The notes under the pieces: generated by a model
Database searches by the model: none
Seen by the model: the letters and a program-made list of their open reading frames with translations, nothing else
What the model was told of the DNA's origin: nothing
DNA from: Methylobacterium sp. E-066
GTDB lineage: Bacteria > Pseudomonadota > Alphaproteobacteria > Rhizobiales > Beijerinckiaceae
NCBI RefSeq assembly: GCF_022829635.1
Contig: NZ_JAKSYO010000163.1
Span: forward strand, 1-64,000
Reading direction: 5' to 3'
Length of the DNA: 64,000 nt
Shown here: one piece after another, positions 37,488-46,476 of the stretch
How positions within the stretch are numbered: the first letter of the stretch is position 1
Layout: every line of letters starts with the position of its first letter
Translations under genes and position numbers: made by a program

Positions 37488-38539
37488 GGCAAAGTCTCCG
37501 CCACCGGGGTCCAGAGGACGTCGTCGATCCGGTTCGCGCCGCAGGCCAGCATGGCCAAGCGATCGAATCCGAGGGCGATCCCCGAGGCGTCGGGCATCAC
37601 CGCCAATGCGTCGAAGAAATCCTCGTCGATCGGGTATTCTTCGCCGTAAACCCGCAGCTTCTCCGCCATCTCCCCTGCGAAGCGCCTGCGAAGGGAAACC
37701 GGATCGGTCAATTCGCCGAAGGCATTGGCGAGCTCGACCCCGCAGGCATAGAGCTCGAACCGTTCCGCCACCCGCGGATCGCCCGGGGCTGGGCGGGCGA
37801 GGGCCGCCTCGCTGATCGGATACTCGCACAGGATCGTCGGCCGACCGATGCCGAGATGCGGCTCGATCCGCGCCACCAGCACCCGGGAAAACAGATCGGC
37901 CCAGGTATCGTCCGGCGCGACCCGCAGGCCGGCTCGGTCCACGGCGGCGGCGAGGCCGTCCCGGTCGGTGTCGCCGGCGGGCGATAGGGTGGCGAGGAGA
38001 TCGATGCCGGCAAAGCGATTGAAAGCCTCGGCGAGGGTCAGGCGCTCCGGCTCGGCGAACGGGTCGGTCTCCCGGTCGCGATAGCGGAAGCGGCCGGTGC
38101 CGGCGGTCTCGGCGGCGAGCGCCAGCAGGTCAGCGCAATCGGCCATCAGGTCGGTGTAGGGCACCCCGGCCCGGTACCATTCCAGCATGGTGAATTCCGG
38201 ATGGTGCAGCGGACCGCGCTCGCGGTTGCGGAACACCCGGGCGACGCTGAGGAGCCGGGTCTCTCCGGCCGCCATCAGCTTCTTGCAGGCGAATTCCGGC
38301 GAGGTGTGCAGGTAGAGCGGCGTCCGGGCGCCGCTGGCGCCGATCGCCTCGGTGGCGAAGGCCGAGAGATGCGCCTCGTTGCCCGGCGAGACCTGCAGGC
38401 AGGCAGTCTCGGCCTCGACGAAGTCGCGCGCGGCGAACCAGGCCCGGAACGCGGCCAGGATGCGGTTACGCAGCAGGAGCCGCGGCCGCCGGTCGGCGTG
38501 GCGATCGGGCGACCACCAGGGGGAGGGGACACTGCTCAA
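37484..38539 (-). CDS. epmA: EF-P lysine aminoacylase EpmA (GenX/PoxA)
   Basis: A ~351-residue class II lysyl-tRNA synthetase-like enzyme without the anticodon domain. It joins beta-lysine to EF-P. Motifs are FVEAETACLQVSPGNEAHL, LHTSPEFACKKLMAAG, FRNRERGPLHHPEFTMLEWY, LANAFGELTDP and GIALGFDRLAML. I suggest the TTG at 38539 (GGGAG lies 7 bases upstream); an extra ~48 N-terminal residues from 38683 are possible but look non-conserved. It overlaps epmB (GTGA) and is divergent from efp. Confidence 0.93.
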   Translation of the reverse strand: MSSVPSPWWSPDRHADRRPRLLLRNRILAAFRAWFAARDFVEAETACLQVSPGNEAHLSAFATEAIGASGARTPLYLHTSPEFACKKLMAAGETRLLSVARVFRNRERGPLHHPEFTMLEWYRAGVPYTDLMADCADLLALAAETAGTGRFRYRDRETDPFAEPERLTLAEAFNRFAGIDLLATLSPAGDTDRDGLAAAVDRAGLRVAPDDTWADLFSRVLVARIEPHLGIGRPTILCEYPISEAALARPAPGDPRVAERFELYACGVELANAFGELTDPVSLRRRFAGEMAEKLRVYGEEYPIDEDFFDALAVMPDASGIALGFDRLAMLACGANRIDDVLWTPVAETLP

Positions 38540-38818
38540 AGCCCGGCTCCCGAGCGGCCGAGCGCGACCCGACGGGGGCGGCGTCGGGCGGGCAAGGTGA
38601 TCCTGAGCGTTGTCATCGCGCGATCCTGACAGGCTCTCGGTCGGGAGAGGGCTGGTTCCGGTTCCCCCGAGCGGCCTCGGCACGGTTTCAAACCCACGCG
38701 CCCCGGTTGATGGCCGCCGGCTGGCAACGGCGTCGCAGATGCGATAGTGGCGGGGCCTAGATCCAGTGCACGCGCTTGGCGTGTGCCGACCCGCCTTGTC
38801 AATGCAGGACCTAATTCC

Positions 38819-39385
38819 GTGAAGGTGATCGCCTCAACGCTCCGTAAGGGCAACGTCGTCGAGAAGGACGGCAAGCTCTACGTGATCCTGTTCGCCGAGA
38901 ACATCCACCCCGGCAAGGGCACCCCGGTGACCCAGCTCGACATGCGCCGCATCACGGACGGCGTGAAGGTGTCCGAGCGCTACCGCACAACCGAGCAGGT
39001 CGAGCGGGCCTTCGTGGAGGATCGCGAGCACACCTTCCTGTACAGCGATGCCGAAGGGTTCCACTTCATGAATCCCGAGAGCTACGAGCAGGTCGCGGTG
39101 CCGGCCGATGTGGTCGGTGACGCCGCCCCCTACCTCCAGGAGGGCATGGTCGTGATGCTGGCGAGCCACAACGACGTGCCGCTGACCATCGAGCTGCCGC
39201 AGCGCGTGACGCTGGAGGTCATGGAGACCGAACCGGTGCTCAAGGGCCAGACCGCGTCGTCGTCCTACAAGCCGGCCACGCTCTCGAACGGCGTGCGCAC
39301 CACCGTCCCCCCGCACATCGCCGCCGGCACCCGGGTGGTCGTGATGACGGCGGACGGCGCCTACGTCGAGCGCGCCAAGGATTGA
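38819..39385 (+). CDS. efp: Elongation factor P
   Basis: A 188-residue translation factor that rescues ribosomes stalled at polyproline. It begins at GTG ([20 protein letters not shown]) with AGGA 9 bases upstream. The modified lysine is Lys33 in the loop HPGKGTP, the correct residue for beta-lysylation. Three beta-barrel domains end with THV-type [20 protein letters not shown]. The modifying enzymes EpmA and EpmB are encoded divergently next to it. Confidence 0.97.
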   Translation: MKVIASTLRKGNVVEKDGKLYVILFAENIHPGKGTPVTQLDMRRITDGVKVSERYRTTEQVERAFVEDREHTFLYSDAEGFHFMNPESYEQVAVPADVVGDAAPYLQEGMVVMLASHNDVPLTIELPQRVTLEVMETEPVLKGQTASSSYKPATLSNGVRTTVPPHIAAGTRVVVMTADGAYVERAKD

Positions 39386-39435
39386 TTTTTTGGGGGGCTC
39401 GCCGCGGGACGACGGTTACGCTGCAGTGCTCCCCA

Positions 39436-39573
39436 ATCCTACCCGCGCCCTCATCCTGAGGTGCCGGAGCGAAGCGAAGGCCTCGAAGGAGGCCTCCAGA
39501 GATCGCGAGCAGACTGAAGACCTCCTTCGAGGCTCGCTGCGCTCGCACCTCAGGATGAGGGCGTGGGTGGGAG
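39436..39573. repeat. Intergenic inverted repeat, family B, copy 1
   Basis: The outer arms CGCCCTCATCCTGAGGTGC and GCACCTCAGGATGAGGGCG are near-perfect complements. Inside are GCCTCGAAGGAGGCCTCC and ACCTCCTTCGAGGCTCGC, again complementary. A related copy is at 63445-63591. It fills most of the gap between efp and the convergent DUF1624 gene and can form a long cruciform. Confidence 0.85.
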
Positions 39574-39589
39574 AAGCCGACCCATCACC

Positions 39590-40576
39590 TCACCGCCGCA
39601 CCCGAGGCGCCGCCTCGAGCGCCCCGTAGCATCCCTGCGACAGGGCTTGCGCCCGCAGCCGCTCCTCCGGGCTGAACGGCCGGCCATCCTCCCGGAACAG
39701 ATCCTCCTTGAGCAACGCGTCGGAGGTGCAGCGGGCGGCGATGCGGCAGAGCGGCGGCTCGCCGCCGGTGCGGGTGCAGATCGTCACGTAATCGGTCCGG
39801 AACGCCCGCAGGCCGGCAAGCGGGTTCGGGCCGGTCAGGGTGACGAGCCCGGTGATCAGCCCGAGCAGCACCGGCTGGTGGACGAGATACACCACGAGGC
39901 TGTGGCGCCCCGCGAAGGTCGCGACGCGGCCGAGCGCCGAGCGCGGCGTCCAGGCGCCGAGGCGTGATTGCGCCAGCAGCGGAAGCCCGAGGCGCCCGAG
40001 GACGATCCCGGTGAGGACGAACCCGAACCACGGGAACAGCGGCACGTAGTCGTTGGTCCGCGGCGTCCCGGAACCGAGGCCGAGGAAATACAGGATCGGC
40101 GCATCGAGCACCGGCACGCGCACCAGAAGCGGCGCCGCAAAGACCGCCGCCGCGGCCAGCGCCGTCACGGGCACCGGCAGGAACAGGAACGGCAGGCCCA
40201 GGACGCTCGCCACGGCGATGCAGTGCAGGATCCCGAAGAACACGTAGGCGTCCGGGAAGGCCAGCCAGGTTCCGAGGGTGACGAGGAACGCCGCCCCGCC
40301 GATCCGGGCGAGCCGCATCAGGGTCGGCCGCAGGCGGAGGCCGCGGCCGTTCATCAGCACCAGCCCGACCCCGACCAGCATCAGGAACGTGCCGGCGATC
40401 GCCTCGGCCGCCCGGTGACCGGCCGGCGTCAGGGCGTAGTTCTCGGCCGTCAGCCGCAGATATCCGAGGTCCCAGAGCGTGTGGTAGCTCGCCATCGCCA
40501 GGAGCGCTGCCGCCCGCACGGCGTCGATGATCGGCAAGCGGCGTTGCGCGGCGGGGCGGTGTGCGTCGGTTTGCAT
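39590..40576 (-). CDS. DUF1624 / HGSNAT-like membrane acyltransferase
   Basis: A 328-residue protein with eight or more hydrophobic helices. The opening RRLPIIDAVRAAALLAMASY and HTLWDLGY, plus the C-terminal GRHSLVVYLVHQPVLL, match the DUF1624 (heparan-alpha-glucosaminide N-acetyltransferase-like) family. A short cytoplasmic tail carries several cysteines. It probably acylates a sugar or envelope compound, but the substrate is unknown. It is monocistronic. Confidence 0.82.
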   Translation of the reverse strand: MQTDAHRPAAQRRLPIIDAVRAAALLAMASYHTLWDLGYLRLTAENYALTPAGHRAAEAIAGTFLMLVGVGLVLMNGRGLRLRPTLMRLARIGGAAFLVTLGTWLAFPDAYVFFGILHCIAVASVLGLPFLFLPVPVTALAAAAVFAAPLLVRVPVLDAPILYFLGLGSGTPRTNDYVPLFPWFGFVLTGIVLGRLGLPLLAQSRLGAWTPRSALGRVATFAGRHSLVVYLVHQPVLLGLITGLVTLTGPNPLAGLRAFRTDYVTICTRTGGEPPLCRIAARCTSDALLKEDLFREDGRPFSPEERLRAQALSQGCYGALEAAPRVRR

Positions 40577-40926
40577 AGCCGGTGGCTCAAACCACGCCGG
40601 CGCCCAGGATGCCACCATCGAGAGTTTCGCGACGCCGGCCCCTTTTGCCGCTCCGATACCCTCTCGAAAACGTGAAGTGGCCTGCCCGCCCTTCGCGAAA
40701 ACTCGGCTGGACAGGGTCACGAAGGGGATCCAGACGGCTCGATCGGCGTGAAAACGCATTCCCCGGCCGGGGCTGCGACCGATCGACTGTTGCGGGCCTG
40801 CCTCCCCCGGGCAAGATTGCAACTCGGCAAAGCTCCTGTGCCGGTCATATGGGCTTTCCGGGCGTCAGGACTTCGTTAATCTTGCCGTGAGAGCGCGCGG
40901 CGTGATTCGGTGTAGGTTGCTCGGCC
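40577..40926. other. 350-base gap, nothing recognised
   Basis: This region lies between the divergent DUF1624 and cold-shock genes. It must hold both promoters, but I see no repeat, RNA gene or convincing small frame. A mildly AT-richer stretch (CTTCGTTAATCTTG near 40870) may be the cold-shock gene's promoter region. Confidence 0.4.
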
Positions 40927-41532
40927 ATGTCTGACGAACGCGGATCCGGGCCGGAAAACCCCAATCGGATCGAGGACGCCCGGGCCGCCGAGGCGGTGCA
41001 GGGTGAGGACGAGGCGCTCGACCTCGTCGAGGTCTCCGGCCGCATCAAGTGGTTCGACGTGTCGAAGGGCTTCGGCTTCATCGTGCCCGATGACGGCGCC
41101 CCCGATATCCTGCTGCACGTCACCTGCCTGCGGCGGGACGGTTTCCAGGGCGCCAGCGAAGGCGCCCGTATCGTTGTTGAGGCGGTGGAGCGTCCGCGCG
41201 GTTGGCAGGCGTTCCGGGTGATCTCCCTCGACCAATCGGCGGCCGTGCACCCCTCCGAGATGCCGATGCCGCGCACCCATGTCTCGGTCACGCCGACGAG
41301 CGGGCTGGAGACGGCGGTGGTGAAATGGTTCAACCGGCTGCGCGGCTTCGGCTTCCTCACCCGCGGCGATGGCACGCCCGACATCTTCGTGCACATGGAG
41401 ACTCTGCGCCGCTACGGCATCGCGGAGCTGAAGCCCGGGGATGCGGTGCTGGTGCGCTATGGGGACGGCTCCAAGGGTGTGATGGCGGCCGAGATCCGCC
41501 TGATCGACGGAGCGCTTCCGACCTCGCACTGA
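40927..41532 (+). CDS. Double cold-shock-domain protein
   Basis: A 201-residue protein with two cold-shock domains and an acidic N-terminal extension (~35 residues). The first is at about 36-105 ([20 protein letters not shown], then [13 protein letters not shown]); the second at about 127-195 ([20 protein letters not shown], then [13 protein letters not shown]). RNP1 and RNP2 are intact in both. Such tandem forms are typical of Rhizobiales and act as RNA chaperones. It is monocistronic; DUF192 follows after 64 bases. Confidence 0.93.
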   Translation: MSDERGSGPENPNRIEDARAAEAVQGEDEALDLVEVSGRIKWFDVSKGFGFIVPDDGAPDILLHVTCLRRDGFQGASEGARIVVEAVERPRGWQAFRVISLDQSAAVHPSEMPMPRTHVSVTPTSGLETAVVKWFNRLRGFGFLTRGDGTPDIFVHMETLRRYGIAELKPGDAVLVRYGDGSKGVMAAEIRLIDGALPTSH

Positions 41533-41596
41533 CGGCACGGTCCGGACGCGCTATCTGACACCGCCCGTACCCGCGTTTCCCGAGAGGCATGTGCCT

Positions 41597-42091
41597 GTGA
41601 AAGCCCTTTCCCGCGTCGCGCAGGCGACCGCCGTCGCCTGTCTGGTCCTGGCTGCACCGGCCGCCCTTCGTTCCGTCTCCGCGCAGAGCCCGGCACGGGA
41701 GAGCCAGGCCAAGACCGAGCCGCTGAGCATCGTCACCAAGGCCGGCCCGAAGCGGTTCGATGTCGAGGTCATGCGCGACGATGCCGGCCGCTCCCGGGGC
41801 CTGATGTTCCGCCGGCACATGGCCGCCGATCACGGCATGCTGTTCGATTTCGAGCGTACCGAACCCGTGACCATGTGGATGAAGAACACCTATCTGCCGC
41901 TCGACATGCTGTTCATCCGTCCGGACGGCATCGTCAGCCGGGTCGCGGCCGATACCGAGCCGCTGTCGACCGCGATCATCCCGTCCGGAAGCCCGGTCTC
42001 GGCCGTCCTCGAACTCAATGCCGGTACGGCAGCCAAGCTCGGGATCCAGGCCGGCGACCGTGTCGAGCACCCATTGTTCAAGAGCCGATGA
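41597..42091 (+). CDS. DUF192 exported protein
   Basis: A 164-residue secreted protein: signal peptide to about residue 30 (ALRSVSAQ), then the DUF192 domain with RSRGLMFRRHMAADHGMLFDF and VTMWMKNTYLPLDMLFI. The function of the family is unknown. The GTG at 41597 is preferred over GTG 41591 because GAGAGG then sits 9 bases upstream rather than 3. Confidence 0.88.
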   Translation: MKALSRVAQATAVACLVLAAPAALRSVSAQSPARESQAKTEPLSIVTKAGPKRFDVEVMRDDAGRSRGLMFRRHMAADHGMLFDFERTEPVTMWMKNTYLPLDMLFIRPDGIVSRVAADTEPLSTAIIPSGSPVSAVLELNAGTAAKLGIQAGDRVEHPLFKSR

Positions 42092-42210
42092 ATCGGAACG
42101 GACTTTTGCGAACGCAGCGGGAACAATCGCCTTGACCGCTGCGATGTTCCGCGCCAATGTTCCGGCATTGTTCCGGTGCTTCGGAATGCCGGCACAGCGC
42201 GGAGGACCCG

Positions 42211-42615
42211 ATGAGCGACGTGGCCGATGCCGAACTGTTCGGCAACGACGATTGGTCGGTGAACGCGGACGGGCTTGAGCACCGCGGCACCGGCTATTTC
42301 ATCAGCCGGGATGCCGTGGCTGCGCGGCGGGCCGAGGGTCTGTGGGACTGGCCGCTGCAGATGGCCGAGAAGAGCTGGTGCCGGCCGAGCCTGTTCCGCG
42401 AGGCGTTCCTGGGCGCCCTGGAGCTGTTCGGGATCGCCCGCGATGCCGGCCTGAACCGCTCCTTCGCCTTGGGCTACGGCATCCGGGCCGTGGAGGCGCG
42501 GGCTTCGGACACCTTCGTCACCTTGGCCGATGTGCTCAAGCCCCGCGCCCTCCCGGAGACGGTCCGCGTCGCCGCCCCGCGCCCGGCCCGTGCGCTCGTT
42601 GCAGCAGGGGGCTGA
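42211..42615 (+). CDS. Hypothetical protein
   Basis: A 134-residue cytoplasmic protein starting MSDVADAELFGNDDW, with GGAGGA 4-9 bases before the ATG. It has LEHRGTGYFISRDAVAARRA, WPLQMAEKSWCRPSLF and REAFLGALELFGIARDAGL, an amphipathic mixture with two conserved-looking aromatic patches. I recognise no family. It is followed by a long non-coding stretch of repeats. Confidence 0.65.
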   Translation: MSDVADAELFGNDDWSVNADGLEHRGTGYFISRDAVAARRAEGLWDWPLQMAEKSWCRPSLFREAFLGALELFGIARDAGLNRSFALGYGIRAVEARASDTFVTLADVLKPRALPETVRVAAPRPARALVAAGG

Positions 42616-42742
42616 AGCCTACGGGCTACATAAGTTTGAGGCGCACGCGCTGTTGCAGGCTGCGTCAGGCTCCCTCTCCCGCACGGGCAACGAGGGTCAC
42701 ACATCGTAGCCGGATGGAAGCAACGGCCGGACCCAGGCGCGT

Positions 42743-42918
42743 CTCCCTCCCCCCTCTGCGGGGGAGGGTGGGCCGGCCGTGAGGCCGGGTCGGGAGAGGG
42801 GAACCCGGCCTCAGAAACGGGCGCGACCTTCATGAGGACCGGACCCGACTTCTGCACCGTTGCTCCCCTCTCCCGACCCCCTCCGGGGGCCACCCTCCCC
42901 CGCAAAGGGGGGAGGGAG
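42743..42918. repeat. Long imperfect inverted repeat in a 517-base gap
   Basis: The left arm (CTCCCTCCCCCCTCTGCGGG, then GGAGGGTGGGCC and GTCGGGAGAGGGGA) is complementary to the right arm (CTCCCCTCTCCCGACCCCCT, then CCACCCTCCCCCGCAAAGGG). A partial family A fragment (CTCCCTCTCCCGCACGGG) lies at about 42669. The remaining parts of the gap (42616-43138) show no gene. Confidence 0.75.
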
Positions 42919-43138
42919 CCCGCGTGTCTGCCTCGAAAGGGACTTCTCTTCCCGCCGACGACAGTCCGAATTGCGAAGTGTGAATCCGCTAGACCGCACG
43001 GGAGAGTGAACCCGCGCCTTCTGCGCCCACGGTACGATCGAAACCTGCGTACCCCGTATGAGCCCAAGGCTCCGGGTGCATTTGACCGCGGCCATGCCCG
43101 CCGGATAGCCCTCTTGGCGGGAACGCGGAGCGATGATC

Positions 43139-44011
43139 ATGGCGGATGCTGATATTGGCGGGCTCGACGGATTGGTGACGTCACCGCTTTCGCGGCGCGG
43201 TTTCGTGATGACCAGCCTGATCAGCGGCTGGACCGTCGCGACGACCCGTGTCGAGGCGCAGGTGATCCACACCGATGCGGCCGGCATCGAGGCCGGCGAG
43301 GTGAAGATCCCGGCCGCCGACGGCCCGATGCCTGCCTACCGGGCGGTGCCGGACGGCGCAGGCCCATTCCCGATCGTGCTGGTGATCGAGGAAATCTTCG
43401 GGGTCCACGAATACATCAAGGACATTTGCCGGCGGCTCGCGAAGGCCGGCTACTGCGCGGTCGCCCCCGAACTCTATGCCCGCCAGGGCGATCTCTCGAC
43501 CATGACCGATCCCAAGGTCATCATCCGGGACGTCATCTCCAAGACCCCGGACGCGCAGTGGATCGGCGATCTCGACGCCACCGCCGCCTGGGCGGCCTCG
43601 GCCGCGAAGGGCGATCCCGGCCGGCTCGGGGTGATGGGCTGGTGCCGTGGCGGGCGGGATGCCTGGCTCTACGCGGCGCATCGTCGCGACCTCAAGGCGG
43701 CGGTGGCCTGGTACGGGCCCCTCGGCGGCGAGCGGACCGACATCCAGCCGCGCACCGCCGGGGACGTGGCGGCCGAGATCAACGCGCCCCTGCTCGCCCT
43801 CTACGGCGGCGCCGATACCGGCATCCCGCCGGCCTCCGCCGAGGAGGCCCGGGACAAGGCCAAGCAGGCCGGCAAGAGCGTCGAACTGGTGATCTACCCG
43901 GAGGCACCGCACGGTTTTCACGCGGATTACCGCCCGAGCTACCGCAAGGACGCCGCAGAGGATGGCTGGAATCGGGCACTCGCCTTCCTGAAAGCCCACG
44001 GCGTCGGCTGA
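43139..44011 (+). CDS. Exported dienelactone hydrolase family protein
   Basis: A 290-residue alpha/beta hydrolase with the cysteine-type triad of the family: nucleophile in MGWCRGGRDAW, Asp in LYGGADTGIP and His in EAPHGFHADY. A twin-arginine-like signal (LSRRGFVMTSLISG) suggests Tat export. Relatives cleave dienelactones or act as carboxymethylenebutenolidases of broad range. The ATG at 43139 is preferred because GCGGAG is 8 bases upstream; 43133 is possible. It is monocistronic. Confidence 0.85.
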   Translation: MADADIGGLDGLVTSPLSRRGFVMTSLISGWTVATTRVEAQVIHTDAAGIEAGEVKIPAADGPMPAYRAVPDGAGPFPIVLVIEEIFGVHEYIKDICRRLAKAGYCAVAPELYARQGDLSTMTDPKVIIRDVISKTPDAQWIGDLDATAAWAASAAKGDPGRLGVMGWCRGGRDAWLYAAHRRDLKAAVAWYGPLGGERTDIQPRTAGDVAAEINAPLLALYGGADTGIPPASAEEARDKAKQAGKSVELVIYPEAPHGFHADYRPSYRKDAAEDGWNRALAFLKAHGVG

Positions 44012-44202
44012 ACCCGCCGGTTTCCGCCGTCTTGGCGAGATGTTCCCGGTGGGCTGTGCTTCCCGGGACACGGCCACAACTTGTCGAATATGCCAGGGTC
44101 TCGGGAGGATCTGTGCCTGCGCGGGTCCGGCCGACCGCGGCGATCGGGGCGTTGAACTGATCGTCGCGACCGCCGTTCAGCCCCTGTAGAGTGTCCCGGC
44201 CC

Positions 44203-44658
44203 ATGAGCGATTCGGTACAGCCCGGACAGAAGCCCGTGATTCTCGTCGTGGAGGACCAACCCGACGAGCGCTTCCTTGCGGCTACGCTCCTGGAGGATAC
44301 CGGCTTCACGGTGATTGAGGCCGAGACCGCCGACCGAGCCCTCGCCATCCTCAAGGACCGGGCCGACGAAGTCAGCGTCGTGTTCTCCGACGTGCGCACG
44401 CCCGGCCCGATCGGCGGCTTCGAACTCGCTCGGATCATCGGTGTGACCTGGCCGCGGGTGCGGGTGCTGCTCACTTCGGGCGATGCCGGCGACCAGCCGA
44501 GCGACCTGCGCATGTCGGCGACCTTCATCCCGAAGCCGTGGCGCGCCGAGGATATCCTGGCCTGGGTCGAGCAGGCAGCGGGGCGTCCCTCGGGGACGAC
44601 CGGCCCGGCGGTGATCGGGCCGGGTGGTAAATTAATTACGCCGGGCTTGGAAACCTGA
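44203..44658 (+). CDS. Single-domain response regulator
   Basis: A 151-residue protein that is essentially one receiver domain. It has the acidic pair in VVEDQPDERF, the phospho-acceptor Asp in VFSDVRTPG, Thr/Ser in LLTSGD and the conserved Lys in FIPKPWR. There is no output domain; a short Gly/Pro tail ends the protein. No kinase is adjacent. Such lone receivers in Methylobacterium often serve stress or phosphorelay pathways. A NepR-like peptide gene follows after 79 bases. Confidence 0.9.
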   Translation: MSDSVQPGQKPVILVVEDQPDERFLAATLLEDTGFTVIEAETADRALAILKDRADEVSVVFSDVRTPGPIGGFELARIIGVTWPRVRVLLTSGDAGDQPSDLRMSATFIPKPWRAEDILAWVEQAAGRPSGTTGPAVIGPGGKLITPGLET

Positions 44659-44737
44659 AGCCAACTCCGGGTTGTACGCCACTCCCGGAGCGCCCGGCGC
44701 CCCATCCCGTGCAACGCCGTCGAGCCCAGACTTCATC

Positions 44738-44938
44738 ATGCACATCGTCGCTGCCAATCACGCCGACTCCCTGCGGCGGCGTCCCTGGGACGACGCGCCC
44801 GAGGCCCAGGTCGTGGATACCCTGAGCGACGAGTTGCGCGCCCACTACGCCGCGGCGGCCGACGAGGTGCCGGCGGAGATCATGGCCCTGGCGCTCCGTC
44901 TCGACGATACGGACGCCGAGCGCGCCTTCGCCGCCTGA
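44738..44938 (+). CDS. Small helical protein, possibly NepR-like anti-sigma factor
   Basis: A 66-residue protein. Its C-terminal part TLSDELRAHYAAAADEVPAE followed by IMALALRLDD resembles the NepR core, where a helix with LRxxY is followed by a VP turn and a second helix. NepR proteins hold the general-stress sigma factor EcfG until PhyR removes them. No ecfG or phyR is adjacent, so this may be a NepR paralogue or a chance likeness. The start ATG at 44738 is chosen over an upstream GTG. Confidence 0.45.
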   Translation: MHIVAANHADSLRRRPWDDAPEAQVVDTLSDELRAHYAAAADEVPAEIMALALRLDDTDAERAFAA

Positions 44939-45027
44939 CGGGTCGGCACGAGTCGCCAAGGCGGGGGAATCTGCTATTCAGCGGGCTCTGACCTGCCGAC
45001 GCATCGCGTCTCTCAGTCGAGCCCCTC

Positions 45028-46200
45028 ATGCGTCTTCATTTCCTTCGCGGATCGCTTGCCGCTGGCCTGATCCTGGCCCTGGCCGGGATCCAGAGCGTGC
45101 AGGCCGCTGCGCCGCCGCCTCAGCCGGCCGAGGGTCCGGGCAGCGTCGGCGACCGCAAGGCGACGATCGTGAAGCGCCTGCTCGGGCGCGGGACCGCCAC
45201 CACCTTCGCGTTCCACGCCGCCGGGGCCGCGCCGCCCGCCGGCCGGCCTGTCGCGGTGTTCCTGCACGGCTGGGGCGTGGTCAATCCGCAGAGCTATGGC
45301 GGCTGGATCGATCACCTGACCCGCCAGGGCTGGCTGGTGCTCTATCCCCGCTTCCAGGACGTGAACCGCACCCGCCCGGCCGACGCCCCCGGCATCGCCG
45401 AGGGCTTGGTCAAGGCCGCACTCGCCGACCTCACCTCCGACGCCGACGCCAAGCCGGATCTGAGCCGCGTCGCGCTGATCGGGCATCTCGCCGGCGCGCC
45501 CATCGCTTTCGACATGGCCGCGGGCGCCAAGCAGCAGGGCCTGCCGGTCCCGAAGCTGATCTTCGCGGCGGCGCCCGGCGGCATCGCCAGCGGCCCGAAA
45601 TCCCGCGGCATCGCGCTGACCGAACTGTCCGGCATCGACCCGTCGACGCTGCTCATCACCATGGTCGGCGACAAGGACACGCGGGCGGCCGACCTCGCGG
45701 CCAAGCGCCTGCTGCGGGAGGCCAGCGCCGTGCCGATCGAGCGCAAGCTGTTCGTCCGCGCCCTGTCCGACGATCACGGCTTCCCGGCGCTCACGGCGAC
45801 GCTGGCGGCGCCCGCCGGCACCGACACCGCCTATGACGGCGGCGCGATCAAGCCGGGGCCGGAGCCGAAGGACGCGGCCAAGGACACCCCGAAACCGCCG
45901 CCGTTCCGCTGGTCCGCCGACATGGCGCTGACCGGCGAACAGCAGACGCTCGTGTCGCAGATCAACATCGCCCGGGTCGACGCCCTGGACTACCTGGGCT
46001 TCTGGAAGACCTTCGACATCGCGGCGGCAGCCGCCTTCGGCGGGTCGGACGCGAACGCGATGAAGAACAACCCGCGCCTCGCCGACATGGAGCGCTGGAG
46101 CGACGGCTGGCCAGTGAAGCGGCTCTCCGTCGAGACGCCCCGGCTGGCCGCGCCGGCTGCCCAGGCCGGGACCCCGGCGGCTGTCGCCCGCAAGCGCTGA
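45028..46200 (+). CDS. Exported alpha/beta hydrolase-fold protein
   Basis: A 390-residue secreted protein: signal peptide MRLHFLRGSLAAGLILALAG, then an alpha/beta hydrolase fold (VFLHGWGVVNPQSYGGWIDH with the oxyanion-type HGW, LALIGHLAG, and DDHGFP near the end). At the nucleophile elbow the usual G-x-S-x-G reads GHLAG, so the serine is missing; hydrolase activity is doubtful. A Pro/Lys-rich C-terminal region follows. It stands alone. Confidence 0.75.
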   Translation: MRLHFLRGSLAAGLILALAGIQSVQAAAPPPQPAEGPGSVGDRKATIVKRLLGRGTATTFAFHAAGAAPPAGRPVAVFLHGWGVVNPQSYGGWIDHLTRQGWLVLYPRFQDVNRTRPADAPGIAEGLVKAALADLTSDADAKPDLSRVALIGHLAGAPIAFDMAAGAKQQGLPVPKLIFAAAPGGIASGPKSRGIALTELSGIDPSTLLITMVGDKDTRAADLAAKRLLREASAVPIERKLFVRALSDDHGFPALTATLAAPAGTDTAYDGGAIKPGPEPKDAAKDTPKPPPFRWSADMALTGEQQTLVSQINIARVDALDYLGFWKTFDIAAAAAFGGSDANAMKNNPRLADMERWSDGWPVKRLSVETPRLAAPAAQAGTPAAVARKR

Positions 46201-46274
46201 TCGACTGAGAGGCCGGGCTTCCCCGTGGCGTAGGGCTTGCTAGTCTGTCCGTGTTCGACACGGGGGATGAAGCC

Positions 46275-46475
46275 ATGCCCGAGTTCGTCGCCAGCCTGCT
46301 CGCCGCAGCGGCCTTCTGCCTGACGTTGCTCGCGCTGAACGCGCTGACGCGGCTGCTGCTCCAGGCACATTGGGCGCCGCCGGATCTCGGCGAATCCGGC
46401 TTCCTCCAGATCGGCAGCGCCCTGGTGGTCGCCCGGGTCGCCTACCGCCGGGCGCCGCACCGCCAGATCGATTAG
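46275..46475 (+). CDS. Small membrane protein
   Basis: A 66-residue protein with a long hydrophobic N-terminal helix (FVASLLAAAAFCLTLLALNA) and a second weaker one (FLQIGSALVVARVAY), ending basic. GGGGGAT lies about 8 bases before the ATG. I recognise no family. A repeat element follows directly. Confidence 0.5.
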   Translation: MPEFVASLLAAAAFCLTLLALNALTRLLLQAHWAPPDLGESGFLQIGSALVVARVAYRRAPHRQID

Positions 46476-46476
46476 G

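Noticed and set aside
44203-44658. PhyR-type response regulator
   Set aside because: Only a receiver domain is present; PhyR needs an N-terminal sigma-like domain.
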